Positions 1 to 7,793 of a stretch of 31,265 nt of DNA are shown here, piece after piece. Each line of letters begins with the position of its first letter. The first letter of the stretch is position 1. A program made the translations under genes and the position numbers. Where the stretch lies: contig JAFBAD010000088.1 of NCBI GenBank assembly GCA_019247975.1, positions 1 to 31,265 of the forward strand, written 5' to 3'. The notes under the pieces are model-generated. The model did not search any database, was not told the origin of the DNA, and saw only the letters and a list, made by a program, of their open reading frames with translations. This DNA comes from Acidimicrobiia bacterium (GTDB lineage Bacteria > Actinomycetota > Acidimicrobiia > Acidimicrobiales > Iamiaceae).

Positions 1-1141
1 CGGCGCCCCAGCGGCCGAGCACCGGACGGGCCGCCACGACGAGCAGCAGCGCGACGCCGAGCAACGCCGCCGTCGGGCCGGCGCCGAGCAGACCCGTCGT
101 GCGGACGAACGTGTCGGCCCTGGTGCTCGCGGACAGGTCCCAGGCCGACCCGGTCACCCGAGCGGCCGCGTCGACGGCCGCGCCGGATGCGGCGAGCAGC
201 CGAACCAGGGCCATCCCGGCCACCACGCCTTCGACCACCGCGGGGATGCGACCCCAGCGCGCCGGCACACGGGTGCCGATCGCGATCACCGCTGCGGCGA
301 CGAGCCCCAGGACCGGTGGCTGCCACCGGACGCTGACGGCAGAGTCGACCGCGACGACCACCGCGGCCGCACCGACCAGCGATGCGGCGAGCAGGCCGAG
401 CACCCGGATCGCGGGATCAGCGGCCCGGCGCCAGGCGACGAACCCGGCGACGCCGGCCGCAGCCCCGAGCACCAGGGCGGCACCGGAGAGGTTCGTGTCG
501 AGCCAGTCGGCGAAGGTGACCTCGACGGCCACGGCCGCGACGACCGCGAGCCACGTCACCGTCGCGATCGCAGCGGCGAGTGCTCGTGGCTCCGCGGCGG
601 ACCGCCTCGCCCGGTGGGTCAGCTCGAGGACGACCGCGACCTGCCCGAGGATCGCGAGCTCGGCCACCGTCGCCGCCGGGCCCAGCGCCAGCAGCGCGAG
701 GAGCAGGGGCGCCTGCGCGAGCACGACCGCGGCGAGCCGGGCGGTGGTGATGCCGGTGCCCCGGCCCAGCGCCCAGGCGAGCGCAGCCACGCCGGCGACC
801 GCAACCGACCAGTAGGCGGCCTCGCCCACCCCGGGCAGCGCGCCGACGTGGACGGCGTGGGCATCGGCCAGCGCCAGCAGCACCGTGACGAGCCCGAGCG
901 CCTCGGCGGTCGCCGGCATCCGCCGGCGGGCCAACGCGGTCGTCGCCGCGGCCGCCGCGCCGGTGACCGCGAACAGCAGCCCGGCCTGCACCGCGGCGTC
1001 GAGGCGGCTCCAGTGCACCGCGACGAACACCACGGAGGCGACGGCGACGAGGCCGGTGCCCAGGCCGAGCAGCAGGTTCTGCATGCGCAGCCCCCGCCTC
1101 GGCGGTGTCACAGGGACGGCGTACGGATCGACTGGTTGCAT
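1..1141 (-). CDS. Multi-span membrane protein, N-terminal part (runs off the left edge)
   Basis: An uninterrupted minus-strand frame from 1141 to base 1 translates to about 380 residues rich in Leu, Ala, Val and Gly, forming a series of hydrophobic segments separated by short Arg-rich loops. It begins MQPVDPYAVP, with a first hydrophobic stretch starting at an internal Met (1084). The C-terminus lies outside the window. The pattern (GLGTGLVAVASVVFVAVHW, then AGLLFAVTGAAAAA) resembles the actinobacterial membrane proteins annotated as 'SCO7613 C-terminal domain-containing', a family of unknown function; that link is from memory and tentative. An in-frame ATG further upstream (about 1177) is also possible, and no clear ribosome binding site decides. 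The gene is divergent from dnaE. I am confident of the frame and of membrane location, not of a function. Confidence 0.7.
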   Translation of the reverse strand, partial: MQPVDPYAVPVTPPRRGLRMQNLLLGLGTGLVAVASVVFVAVHWSRLDAAVQAGLLFAVTGAAAAATTALARRRMPATAEALGLVTVLLALADAHAVHVGALPGVGEAAYWSVAVAGVAALAWALGRGTGITTARLAAVVLAQAPLLLALLALGPAATVAELAILGQVAVVLELTHRARRSAAEPRALAAAIATVTWLAVVAAVAVEVTFADWLDTNLSGAALVLGAAAGVAGFVAWRRAADPAIRVLGLLAASLVGAAAVVVAVDSAVSVRWQPPVLGLVAAAVIAIGTRVPARWGRIPAVVEGVVAGMALVRLLAASGAAVDAAARVTGSAWDLSASTRADTFVRTTGLLGAGPTAALLGVALLLVVAARPVLGRWGA

Positions 1142-1214
1142 GACGCCATGGTCCGACCGCCAGGCTGGGCACGGCATCGGGATCAGCCCCCATCGCGCTC
1201 TGGGGGAGACCTGA

Positions 1215-1220
1215 TACCGT
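1215..1220 (+). promoter_or_regulatory. Candidate -10 box for dnaE
   Basis: TACCGT fits the actinobacterial TANNNT -10 pattern and has an upstream TG at 1212-1213. It would place the transcription start near 1227, giving a leader of about 88 bases. No convincing -35 box is visible. Confidence 0.35.
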
Positions 1221-1222
1221 GC

Positions 1223-1244
1223 GAAATCACAGCCGTGTGATTTC
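1223..1244. promoter_or_regulatory. Perfect inverted repeat (9-bp arms) upstream of dnaE
   Basis: GAAATCACA (1223-1231) and TGTGATTTC (1236-1244) are perfect reverse complements separated by GCCG. The repeat sits directly downstream of the TACCGT box, over the predicted transcription start, which is a typical repressor position. It is AT-rich compared with its surroundings. The half-sites face the opposite way from the CRP consensus (TGTGA-N6-TCACA), so the cognate protein is unknown. Confidence 0.5.
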
Positions 1245-1286
1245 TCCACAGTCGGTGGACCACCGTTGTGGAACAGCTGTGGAACA
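1242..1286. repeat. Cluster of three DnaA-box-like 9-mers upstream of dnaE
   Basis: TTCTCCACA occurs at 1242-1250 on the plus strand. TGTGGAACA occurs twice (1267-1275 and 1278-1286) and reads TGTTCCACA on the minus strand. All three share TNNTCCACA with the DnaA box TTATCCACA or TTGTCCACA: the first has one mismatch, the others two. The two identical copies are 11 bp apart, about one helical turn. Between them and the first box lies a further palindrome, CGGTGG-A-CCACCG (1253-1265). Confidence 0.4.
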
Positions 1287-1314
1287 CCGGCCGGCAGCAC
1301 CAGGAGAGACCCTC

Positions 1315-4300
1315 GTGGGCGACAGCTTCACCCACCTCCACGTCCACACCGAGTTCTCGATGCTCGACGGCGCGGCCCGGGTGGACGACGTCGTCGCGGC
1401 GGCGGCCACCGACCGCCAGCCCGCCATCGGCATCACCGACCACGGGAACATGTACGGCGTCCTGCCCTTCTACAAGGCCGCCCGCAACGTGGGGATCAAG
1501 CCGATCATCGGCAGCGAGCTCTACATGGCCTACGAGGACCGCAAGGAGCGCATCAACGTCCGGGGCCGGATGGACGACAGCGGCGGCGAGGGCGAGGGCG
1601 GCCGCAAGCCCTACTACCACCTGACCACGCTGGCCGAGTCGATGACCGGCTACCGGAACCTGATCCAGCTCTCGAGCCGGGCCTTCATGGAGGGCTACTA
1701 CCGCAAGCCGAAGGTGGACTGGGAGATCCTCGAGCAGCACAGCGAGGGGATCATCGCCACGACCGGCTGCCTCGGCGGCCACGTGCTGCAGGAGCTGATG
1801 CGGCCCGACCGCAACCCCGACGAGAGCTTCGACGAGGCGCTGAAGAAGGCCGGCCGGCTGCAGGACATCTTCGGCCGCGACAACTTGTTCGTGGAGCTGC
1901 AGGACCACGGCATCCCCGAGCAGCACCGCACGAACCCGCTGCTGTTCGAGATCGCCCGCAAGCTCGGCGCGCCGATGGTCGCGACCAACGACAGCCACTA
2001 CACCGACCGTGCGGACGCGGAGGCGCACGACGCGCTGCTGTGCGTCCAGACCGCGTCGCTCATGAGCGACGCGGACCGGTTCAAGTTCCACGGCGACGAC
2101 CACTACCTGAAGTCCGCGGTCGAGATGCGCGACCTGTTCCGCGAGGTCCCGGAGGCGTGCGACAACACCCTCTGGATCGCGGAGCGGGCCGACGTCGAGA
2201 TCGAGTTCGGCAAGGTCCTGCTGCCGGACTTCCCGCTGCCCGAGGGCTTCGCCGACGCCGCTGCCTACCTCGAGCACCTCACCTTCGAGGGCGCGAAGGA
2301 GCGCTGGGGCGCGCAGCTCCCCGACGACGTCGTGAGCCGGCTCGCCTACGAGCTCAAGGTCATCGGCGACATGGGGTTCGCGTCGTACTTCCTGATCGTC
2401 TGGGACCTCATCCGCCACGCTCGGGAGAGCAACATCCGGGTCGGTCCGGGCCGTGGCTCGGCGGCAGGCTGCGCGGTCGCCTTCTGCCTGCGCATCACCG
2501 ACCTCGACCCGATCCGCTACGACCTCCTCTTCGAGCGCTTCCTCAACCCGAGCCGCGTGTCCATGCCCGACATCGACATGGACTTCGACTCCCGGTACCG
2601 CGACGAGATGATCCGCTACGCGGCCGAGCGCTACGGCCGCGACCACGTCGCCCAGATCGTCACCTTCTCGACGATCAAGGCGCGCGCCGCGGTGCAGGAC
2701 GCCGCCCGGGTGCTCGGCTACGACTTCCAGACCGGCCTGCGCATCTCGAAGGCGATGCCGCCGCTGATCATGGGCCGCGACACGCCGCTGCGGGCCTGCC
2801 TCGAGAAGGAGGAGAAGTTCGAGGACGGCTACAAGATGGCCACCGAGCTGCGGCAGATGTACCACGAGGACCCCGACGCCCGGCGGGTGATGGACGTCGC
2901 CAAGGGCCTCGAGGGCCTGCGCCGCCAGGACGGCATCCACGCCGCCGCGGTCGTCATCACGCGCGAACCGCTCACCGAGTACCTGCCCATCCAGCGCAAG
3001 CCCGAGCCCGGCACGGCCATCGAAGACGCGCCGATGGTGACGCAGTACGAGATGCACGGCGTCGAAGACCTCGGGCTGCTGAAGATGGACTTCCTCGGCC
3101 TGCGCAACCTCGACGTCATCACCGACGCGCTGGCGATCATCAAGGACTTCCGCGGGATCGACCTCGACATCGACACGATCCCCCTCGACGACCAGGCCAC
3201 CTTCGACCTCCTCGGCAGCGGCGAGACGATGGGCGTGTTCCAGCTGGAGTCGTCACCCATGCGCGCGCTGCTGCGCGCCCTCGCCCCGAACAGCTTCGAA
3301 GACGTCTCCGCCGTGCTCGCGCTCTACCGGCCCGGTCCGATGAGCGTGAACATGCACTACGACTACGCCGACCGGAAGAACGGCCGGAAGCCCGTCGAGT
3401 TCTTCCACCCCGACGCCGAGGAGGTGCTCTCCGACACCTACGGGCTGATGATCTACCAGGAGTCGGTGATGCGGGTCAGCCAGCGCTTCGCCGGCTACTC
3501 GCTCGCCGAGGCCGACAACCTGCGCAAGGCGTGCGGCAAGAAGAAGCGCGAGCTGATGGCCAAGGAGCGCGCGAAGTTCGTGGAGGGCTGCGCGGCCACC
3601 GGGTACGGCGAGGCCCTCGGCACCGAGCTGTTCGACGTCATCGAGGCGTTCGCCGACTACGCCTTCAACAAGAGCCACACCTTCGGCTACGGCCTGATCA
3701 CCTACCAGACCGCGTACCTGAAGGCGCACCACCCGGTCGAGTACCTCGCCGCGCTGCTGACGAGCGTCAAGACCAACCTCGAGAAGGCCGCGGTGTACCT
3801 CGCCGAGTGCCGCGCGCTCGACATCGACGTCCTCGTGCCCGACGTCAACCGCTCGGCCTCCGACTTCATCGCGGCCCGCCTCGACGACGGCCAGGAGGTC
3901 ATCCCCTTCGGTCTGTCCGCGGTGCGCAACGTCGGCAGCGCGCTGGTCGATCTGCTGCTCGCCGAGCGGGAGGAGAACGGTCCGTTCACGAGCTTCCTCG
4001 ACTTCTGCGACCGCGTGCCGCTGCCGGTGCTCAACAAGAAGACGCTGGAAGCGCTGATCAAGGCGGGCGCGTTCGACTCGCTCGGCCATCCCCGCCGGGG
4101 CCTGCTGGCCGTCTTCGAGGGGATCGTCGACCGCACGGTCGCCCGGCGCCGCGAGGCCGACATGGGCGTGATGACGCTGTTCGGCGAGCTCGCCGACGAC
4201 AGCGGGGCCGGTTACGACGACCGTCCCGAGATCCCCGATCTCGAGTTCGACAAGACCGACAAGCTGCGCTTCGAGAAGGAGATGCTCGGCCTCTACGTGA

Positions 4301-4860
4301 GCGACCACCCGCTCATGGGCAGCGAGGCCGCGCTGCGGCGGCGCACCGACTGCACCCTGACGGACCTCGCCGAGGCCGAGGACGGATCGATCAAGTTGTG
4401 CGGTGGTGTCATCACCGCGCTCAACCGCCGGTGGACCCGCAAGGGCGACCTCATGGCCGCGTTCGTGCTCGAGGACCTGCAGGGCTCGATCGAGGTCATG
4501 GTGTTCCCGAAGGCGATGTCCGAGGTCGGTCACAAGCTGGCCGACGACGCCATCGTCGTCGTGAAGGGCCGCATCGATCGCCGGGACGATCAACCCAAGC
4601 TCATCGCCATGGAGGTCGACCGCTTCGAGCCGGTGCAGGACGCGCCGCCGCTGCGCATCAAAGTGGCCGCCGGGCTCCTCACCGACGCGCTGGTCGAGAA
4701 GATCAAGTCGCTGCTCGTGCGCTTCCCGGGGGAGTCCCAGGTGTACCTCCACCTCGGCGAGGAGCGGGTGCTCCGCCTGCCCGACACGTGGTCGGTGGCG
4801 GTCGGATCCGGGCTCATGGGAGAGCTGCGCGTGCTGCTCGGACCCAATGCGATCCTCTGA
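1315..4860 (+). CDS. dnaE: DNA polymerase III subunit alpha (DnaE1 type)
   Basis: Catalytic subunit of the replicative DNA polymerase, 1181 residues, the usual size for DnaE. The start is the GTG at 1315, giving VGDSFTHLHVHTEFSMLDG; it follows a GGAG at 1303-1306, whereas the frame upstream translates to non-homologous sequence. Order of domains: PHP domain (HLHVHTEFS near residues 6-14, then ITDHGNMYG, and NDSHY further on), the palm with catalytic aspartates in PDIDMDFD (about 418-425), the YQESVMRVSQRFAGYSLAEAD segment, the FNKSHTFGYG and HHPVEYLAALL motifs near 790-815, and an OB-fold (GGVITALNRRWTRKGDLMAAF) from about residue 1030. The PHP metal-binding histidines appear intact. In the Mycobacterium tuberculosis homologue this domain is the proofreading exonuclease, so the same is inferred here. 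No intein is present. Confidence 0.97.
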   Translation: MGDSFTHLHVHTEFSMLDGAARVDDVVAAAATDRQPAIGITDHGNMYGVLPFYKAARNVGIKPIIGSELYMAYEDRKERINVRGRMDDSGGEGEGGRKPYYHLTTLAESMTGYRNLIQLSSRAFMEGYYRKPKVDWEILEQHSEGIIATTGCLGGHVLQELMRPDRNPDESFDEALKKAGRLQDIFGRDNLFVELQDHGIPEQHRTNPLLFEIARKLGAPMVATNDSHYTDRADAEAHDALLCVQTASLMSDADRFKFHGDDHYLKSAVEMRDLFREVPEACDNTLWIAERADVEIEFGKVLLPDFPLPEGFADAAAYLEHLTFEGAKERWGAQLPDDVVSRLAYELKVIGDMGFASYFLIVWDLIRHARESNIRVGPGRGSAAGCAVAFCLRITDLDPIRYDLLFERFLNPSRVSMPDIDMDFDSRYRDEMIRYAAERYGRDHVAQIVTFSTIKARAAVQDAARVLGYDFQTGLRISKAMPPLIMGRDTPLRACLEKEEKFEDGYKMATELRQMYHEDPDARRVMDVAKGLEGLRRQDGIHAAAVVITREPLTEYLPIQRKPEPGTAIEDAPMVTQYEMHGVEDLGLLKMDFLGLRNLDVITDALAIIKDFRGIDLDIDTIPLDDQATFDLLGSGETMGVFQLESSPMRALLRALAPNSFEDVSAVLALYRPGPMSVNMHYDYADRKNGRKPVEFFHPDAEEVLSDTYGLMIYQESVMRVSQRFAGYSLAEADNLRKACGKKKRELMAKERAKFVEGCAATGYGEALGTELFDVIEAFADYAFNKSHTFGYGLITYQTAYLKAHHPVEYLAALLTSVKTNLEKAAVYLAECRALDIDVLVPDVNRSASDFIAARLDDGQEVIPFGLSAVRNVGSALVDLLLAEREENGPFTSFLDFCDRVPLPVLNKKTLEALIKAGAFDSLGHPRRGLLAVFEGIVDRTVARRREADMGVMTLFGELADDSGAGYDDRPEIPDLEFDKTDKLRFEKEMLGLYVSDHPLMGSEAALRRRTDCTLTDLAEAEDGSIKLCGGVITALNRRWTRKGDLMAAFVLEDLQGSIEVMVFPKAMSEVGHKLADDAIVVVKGRIDRRDDQPKLIAMEVDRFEPVQDAPPLRIKVAAGLLTDALVEKIKSLLVRFPGESQVYLHLGEERVLRLPDTWSVAVGSGLMGELRVLLGPNAIL

Positions 4861-4952
4861 CCGGGCGCCCCGCTGAGTTGCGAAGGGCGGGCTGGCCCGC
4901 TGGACTAGAGGGCTGGCATGCACCCCCCACAGCCCCGGGAGAACGAGCAGGG

Positions 4953-5624
4953 ATGGCGATCGAGGTCGAGACCAAGGACTGCACGGCGCTCGGCGATGCC
5001 GAGCTCAGCGAGATGGCCGACCTCTGCGCTGACGGGCCCAGCCGCTACGAGGCCGGCTTGCTGTCGAAGCAGGCCGAGTCCTGGGTGCTGATCACCCTCG
5101 TCCGTGAGAACGGCAAGCTCAAGGGCTTCTCGTTCAGCACGCTGGAGCGCATCGGCGGCACCCCGAGCGTCATCATCGGGCTCGCCGCGGTGAAGCGGAC
5201 CGCCAAGCGCGACACGGTCCTCCGGGCGCTGATGACCGACGAGCTGCGGCGTGCGGTGCTGGCCTTCCCCGACGAGGACGTGCTCATCGGCACCCGCTTC
5301 GCCAACAAGGACGGCTACGAGGCCTACAAGGCCCTCACCGACATCGTCCCCCGGCCCGACTACATCGCCACCGGCGAGGAGCGGGCGTGGGGTCGCCGGC
5401 TGGCCAAGCGCTTCGGCATCGAGAACGGCCAGTACGACGAGCGCAACTTCGTCGTGAAGGGCGAGGGCGACGGCTACCCGCTCGCGCTCGACCACGAGAG
5501 CCTCAAGCCCGAGAAGCTCGACCCGGCCCTCGACGGGCTGTTCGGCCCGGTCGACGAGAAGCGGGGCGACGCGCTGATCGCCTTCGGCTGGGCGCTCGCC
5601 GACGACCTGGTCAAGCTGGTCTGA
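4953..5624 (+). CDS. Conserved protein of unknown function, possible GNAT-like fold
   Basis: A 223-residue acidic soluble protein starting at ATG 4953 (MAIEVETKDCTALGDAE); the upstream part of the frame is Arg/Pro-rich and non-coding in character. There is no signal peptide or membrane segment. The layout is an N-terminal helical region, then strand-like GFSFSTLERIGGTPSVIIGLAAV (about 60-85), then a helix and the strand-like DVLIGTRFANKDGYEAYKAL (about 108-128). This order, with its NKDGYEAY segment, resembles GNAT acetyltransferases, but the classical acetyl-CoA loop is not clear, so the fold is only suggested. It lies 92 bases downstream of dnaE in the same direction and ends at a strong hairpin at 5630-5672. 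No specific substrate can be proposed. Confidence 0.8.
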   Translation: MAIEVETKDCTALGDAELSEMADLCADGPSRYEAGLLSKQAESWVLITLVRENGKLKGFSFSTLERIGGTPSVIIGLAAVKRTAKRDTVLRALMTDELRRAVLAFPDEDVLIGTRFANKDGYEAYKALTDIVPRPDYIATGEERAWGRRLAKRFGIENGQYDERNFVVKGEGDGYPLALDHESLKPEKLDPALDGLFGPVDEKRGDALIAFGWALADDLVKLV

Positions 5625-5629
5625 CGAAT

Positions 5630-5672
5630 CTGAAGGACCCGCCTGTCGGATACCGACAGGGCCGTCCTTCAG
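5630..5672. terminator. Bidirectional hairpin terminator between convergent genes
   Basis: Outer arms CTGAAGGAC (5630-5638) and GTCCTTCAG (5664-5672) enclose inner arms CCTGTCGG (5642-5649) and CCGACAGG (5653-5660) with the loop ATA. It lies between the stop at 5624 and the convergent stop at 5669-5671, which is inside the 3' arm. There is no T-tract. Confidence 0.75.
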
Positions 5673-7087
5673 AACGCGCCGCGCACGTCGCGGGGCGGCT
5701 CGAGCGGGCCGATGCCGGCGTCCCACAGCTCGTCGGCCAGCGCCAGCGCGGCGACGACCTTCGGCGCGATCGACGGCCCCTTCTCCATGCGCTCGGGGTG
5801 GAAGTTCACCCGCACGTAGCCGCCGATCGCGTTGGGGCCGCGCAGCAGCTCGCCGTCGCTGATCTCGTCCTCACCGGCGACGACCATGCGCGCACCGTCG
5901 AAGCGGACCCGCACGCTCTCGGTCTCGCCGAACGCCTTGCGGATCATCGACCAGCCGCCGCCCCAGCGGACGTCGTCGGCCGCGGGCAGCAGCAGCGCCT
6001 CGACGTCTGCGGCGCGCAGCTCGCTCGCGTCGCCCTCGACCAGCATCTGGTGGACGAGCGGCACGGGCACGCTCGGGTACTGCGCGCCGAAGTAGCCGAT
6101 GCCCGCGCCGAAGCGGGGGTTCAGCTCGGTGGGCACCCAGCCGTCCGCGCCGACGATGCCGTCCACCGTGAAGGTCCCTCGGAACCCGTGCTCCTCGGCC
6201 AGCAACGTGCCGAGCCGGCGCACCGCCTCGCGCATCTCGTCACGGTCCTCGGCCGGCGGGTCGAAGAACGTCGCGGCGCCCGCGTAGTGGAGCTGGCTGG
6301 CGCCGGGCGCGCGCAGGTTGACCATCTCGACCGGGCGCAGCGCGGCGACGCCGTCGGTGCACACGATCCCGTGGATCGAGCAGGGGATGCCCTCGACGAA
6401 GGGCGCGACCCGCACGTGGTCGCACTGCCCGTCGAAGCGGGCGACCGCTTCGTCGATCGCGGTGGGATCGGCGTCGGGGCGGATCCAGCGCACGAAGACG
6501 CCGCCGCCGTTGAAGCCGTCGCGTGCGTCGCCCGACCACACCGTGCCCGCGCCCTGGTCGAGTCGGGCGGCCGCTGCGAGCTGCGCGTCGCGCTCGACGG
6601 CCACGATCTCGTTCGGGGGCCGGCGCACGCCGACCGCGTCGAACAGCGCGTCGCACGTCGTCTTGTCCTCGATGGCGACCCACTCGGGCCGGCGCGCCCC
6701 GTAGGCGGCGCGCCCGCACAGCTCGCGCGATGACGAGAACGGCGGGAACACCACGAGGGCGCTCCGGTCCGGATCGAAGCGCTCGACCGCCTCGACGATC
6801 TCCGGCGGGAGATCGGCCATCAGCCGCTCGACCTGGCGGAACTCGTCGATGGTGTCCTGCGCGGCCACCTCGTGGACGACCCACGCGGCTTCGTCCTCGC
6901 TGGGCAGCTGACCGGTGCCGATGCCGGTCGCCACGATGAGGAACGGTCCGGCCCCGAGCTCGCGGAGGCCCCGCACCCATGCGCCGCCGGGCGCGAGGAG
7001 CGTCCCGGCCACGATCACCTTCCGCCCCTCGATCAGCCGGCGGGCCATGTCGGTGCAACGGGCGGCGATGGCGTGGCGATCCTCCAT
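5669..7087 (-). CDS. ATP-grasp domain protein, substrate unknown
   Basis: A 472-residue soluble protein; the start is the ATG at 7087 (MEDRHAIAARCTDMARRLIEG). The frame stays open upstream but becomes Arg/Pro-rich and overlaps the divergent nitroreductase, so it is not coding there. N-terminal part: KVIVAGTLLAPGGAWVRGLR, a nucleotide-fold-like region. Middle: VAIEDKTTCDALFDAVGVRRPPNE, typical of the start of an ATP-grasp module (Lys plus the 'D-K-x2-x2-L' helix). Late: GFRGTFTVDGIV and the TELNPRFGAGIGYFG motif, with the Glu and Asn that bind magnesium in ATP-grasp ligases. Such enzymes join a carboxylate to an amine or thiol using ATP. It is a single gene, divergent from a nitroreductase, so context does not reveal the substrate. 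The family is clear; the role is not. Confidence 0.85.
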   Translation of the reverse strand: MEDRHAIAARCTDMARRLIEGRKVIVAGTLLAPGGAWVRGLRELGAGPFLIVATGIGTGQLPSEDEAAWVVHEVAAQDTIDEFRQVERLMADLPPEIVEAVERFDPDRSALVVFPPFSSSRELCGRAAYGARRPEWVAIEDKTTCDALFDAVGVRRPPNEIVAVERDAQLAAAARLDQGAGTVWSGDARDGFNGGGVFVRWIRPDADPTAIDEAVARFDGQCDHVRVAPFVEGIPCSIHGIVCTDGVAALRPVEMVNLRAPGASQLHYAGAATFFDPPAEDRDEMREAVRRLGTLLAEEHGFRGTFTVDGIVGADGWVPTELNPRFGAGIGYFGAQYPSVPVPLVHQMLVEGDASELRAADVEALLLPAADDVRWGGGWSMIRKAFGETESVRVRFDGARMVVAGEDEISDGELLRGPNAIGGYVRVNFHPERMEKGPSIAPKVVAALALADELWDAGIGPLEPPRDVRGAF

Positions 7088-7123
7088 CGACCCATGGTCG
7101 TCGCCCCGTCGGTCCCCCCGAAG

Positions 7124-7174
7124 CGAAATTGGCCCGGTTTCCCGCGCAATGCGCGGCCAACCCGGCCAATTTCG
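7124..7174. repeat. Long inverted repeat between divergent genes
   Basis: CGAAATTGGCCCGGTT (7124-7139) pairs with AACCCGGCCAATTTCG (7159-7174) with one mismatch in 16. A second perfect helix, CCGCGC (7142-7147) with GCGCGG (7151-7156), caps it with the loop AAT. It lies 36 bases from the ATP-grasp start and 15 bases from the nitroreductase start, so it is not an ordinary terminator. It may be a large operator, a 5'-leader hairpin or a dispersed palindromic repeat. Confidence 0.6.
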
Positions 7175-7189
7175 GGTTTGAGTGGGCGG

Positions 7190-7789
7190 ATGAGCCTGCG
7201 CGACGTGGTGGTCCGACGACGGATGGTGCGGGCGTTCACGAAGGAAGCCGTTGCGCCCGAGGTCCTCGACGGGCTGCTGGACCTGGCCCGCCGCGCGCCG
7301 TCGGCCGGCAACAGCCAGGGCACCGCGTTCGTCGTCCTCGACACTGCGGACGCGGTCGCGAGCTACTGGGATCGCACGCTTCCGGCCGAACGGCGCGCGT
7401 CGTTCGGGTGGCCGGGCCTCCTCGATGCGCCGGTGCTGGTCGTCGTCGTCTGCTCGGCGCGCGCCTACGTCGACCGCTACTCGGAACCCGACAAGGTCGC
7501 GTCCGGTCTCGGTGCGGATGCGGACGCGTGGTCGGTGCCGTACTGGTACGTCGACGCGGGCATGGCGGTCGAGCACCTGCTGCTGGGCGTGACCGAGGCC
7601 GGTCTCGGCGCCTGCTTCTTCGGCCTCTTCGAGCACGAGGCCGCGGTGCTCGCGTCGCTGGGGGTGCCCGACGGCTGGCGGGCGGTGGGGACGATCGCGA
7701 TCGGCCACCCGGCACCGGATCACCCCGGTGCGTCGGCCGGCCGCCCTCGGCGCTCGCTCGGTGACGTCGTCCACCGAGGTCGCTGGTAG
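7190..7789 (+). CDS. Nitroreductase family protein
   Basis: A 199-residue FMN-dependent oxidoreductase of the nitroreductase superfamily. The start is ATG 7190 (MSLRDVVVRRRMVRAFTKEAV), which matches the usual N-terminus of this family with its Arg-rich FMN-phosphate contact (RRRMVR). APSAGNSQGTAFVVLD (about 37-52) is the second conserved FMN motif, and the segment AGMAVEHLLLGVTEAGLGACFFG (about 123-145) is the conserved C-terminal half. Length is typical. Partners usually reduce nitroaromatics, quinones or flavins with NAD(P)H; the substrate here is unknown. The start overlaps no other gene but follows closely on the 7124-7174 inverted repeat. It is convergent with the next gene, with four bases between the stops. 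Confidence 0.9.
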   Translation: MSLRDVVVRRRMVRAFTKEAVAPEVLDGLLDLARRAPSAGNSQGTAFVVLDTADAVASYWDRTLPAERRASFGWPGLLDAPVLVVVVCSARAYVDRYSEPDKVASGLGADADAWSVPYWYVDAGMAVEHLLLGVTEAGLGACFFGLFEHEAAVLASLGVPDGWRAVGTIAIGHPAPDHPGASAGRPRRSLGDVVHRGRW

Positions 7790-7793
7790 CGGT

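Noticed and set aside
1223..1244. CRP binding site upstream of dnaE
   Set aside because: The half-sites are TCACA-N4-TGTGA, inverted relative to TGTGA-N6-TCACA.
1183..3057. 624-residue minus-strand open frame opposite dnaE
   Set aside because: Antisense shadow of dnaE with no domain similarity and a Val/Leu/Asp/Arg-repeat composition.
1266..4950. Long plus-strand frame upstream of the 4953 gene
   Set aside because: It overlaps dnaE in another frame and is rich in Arg and Pro; only its last 223 codons look like protein.
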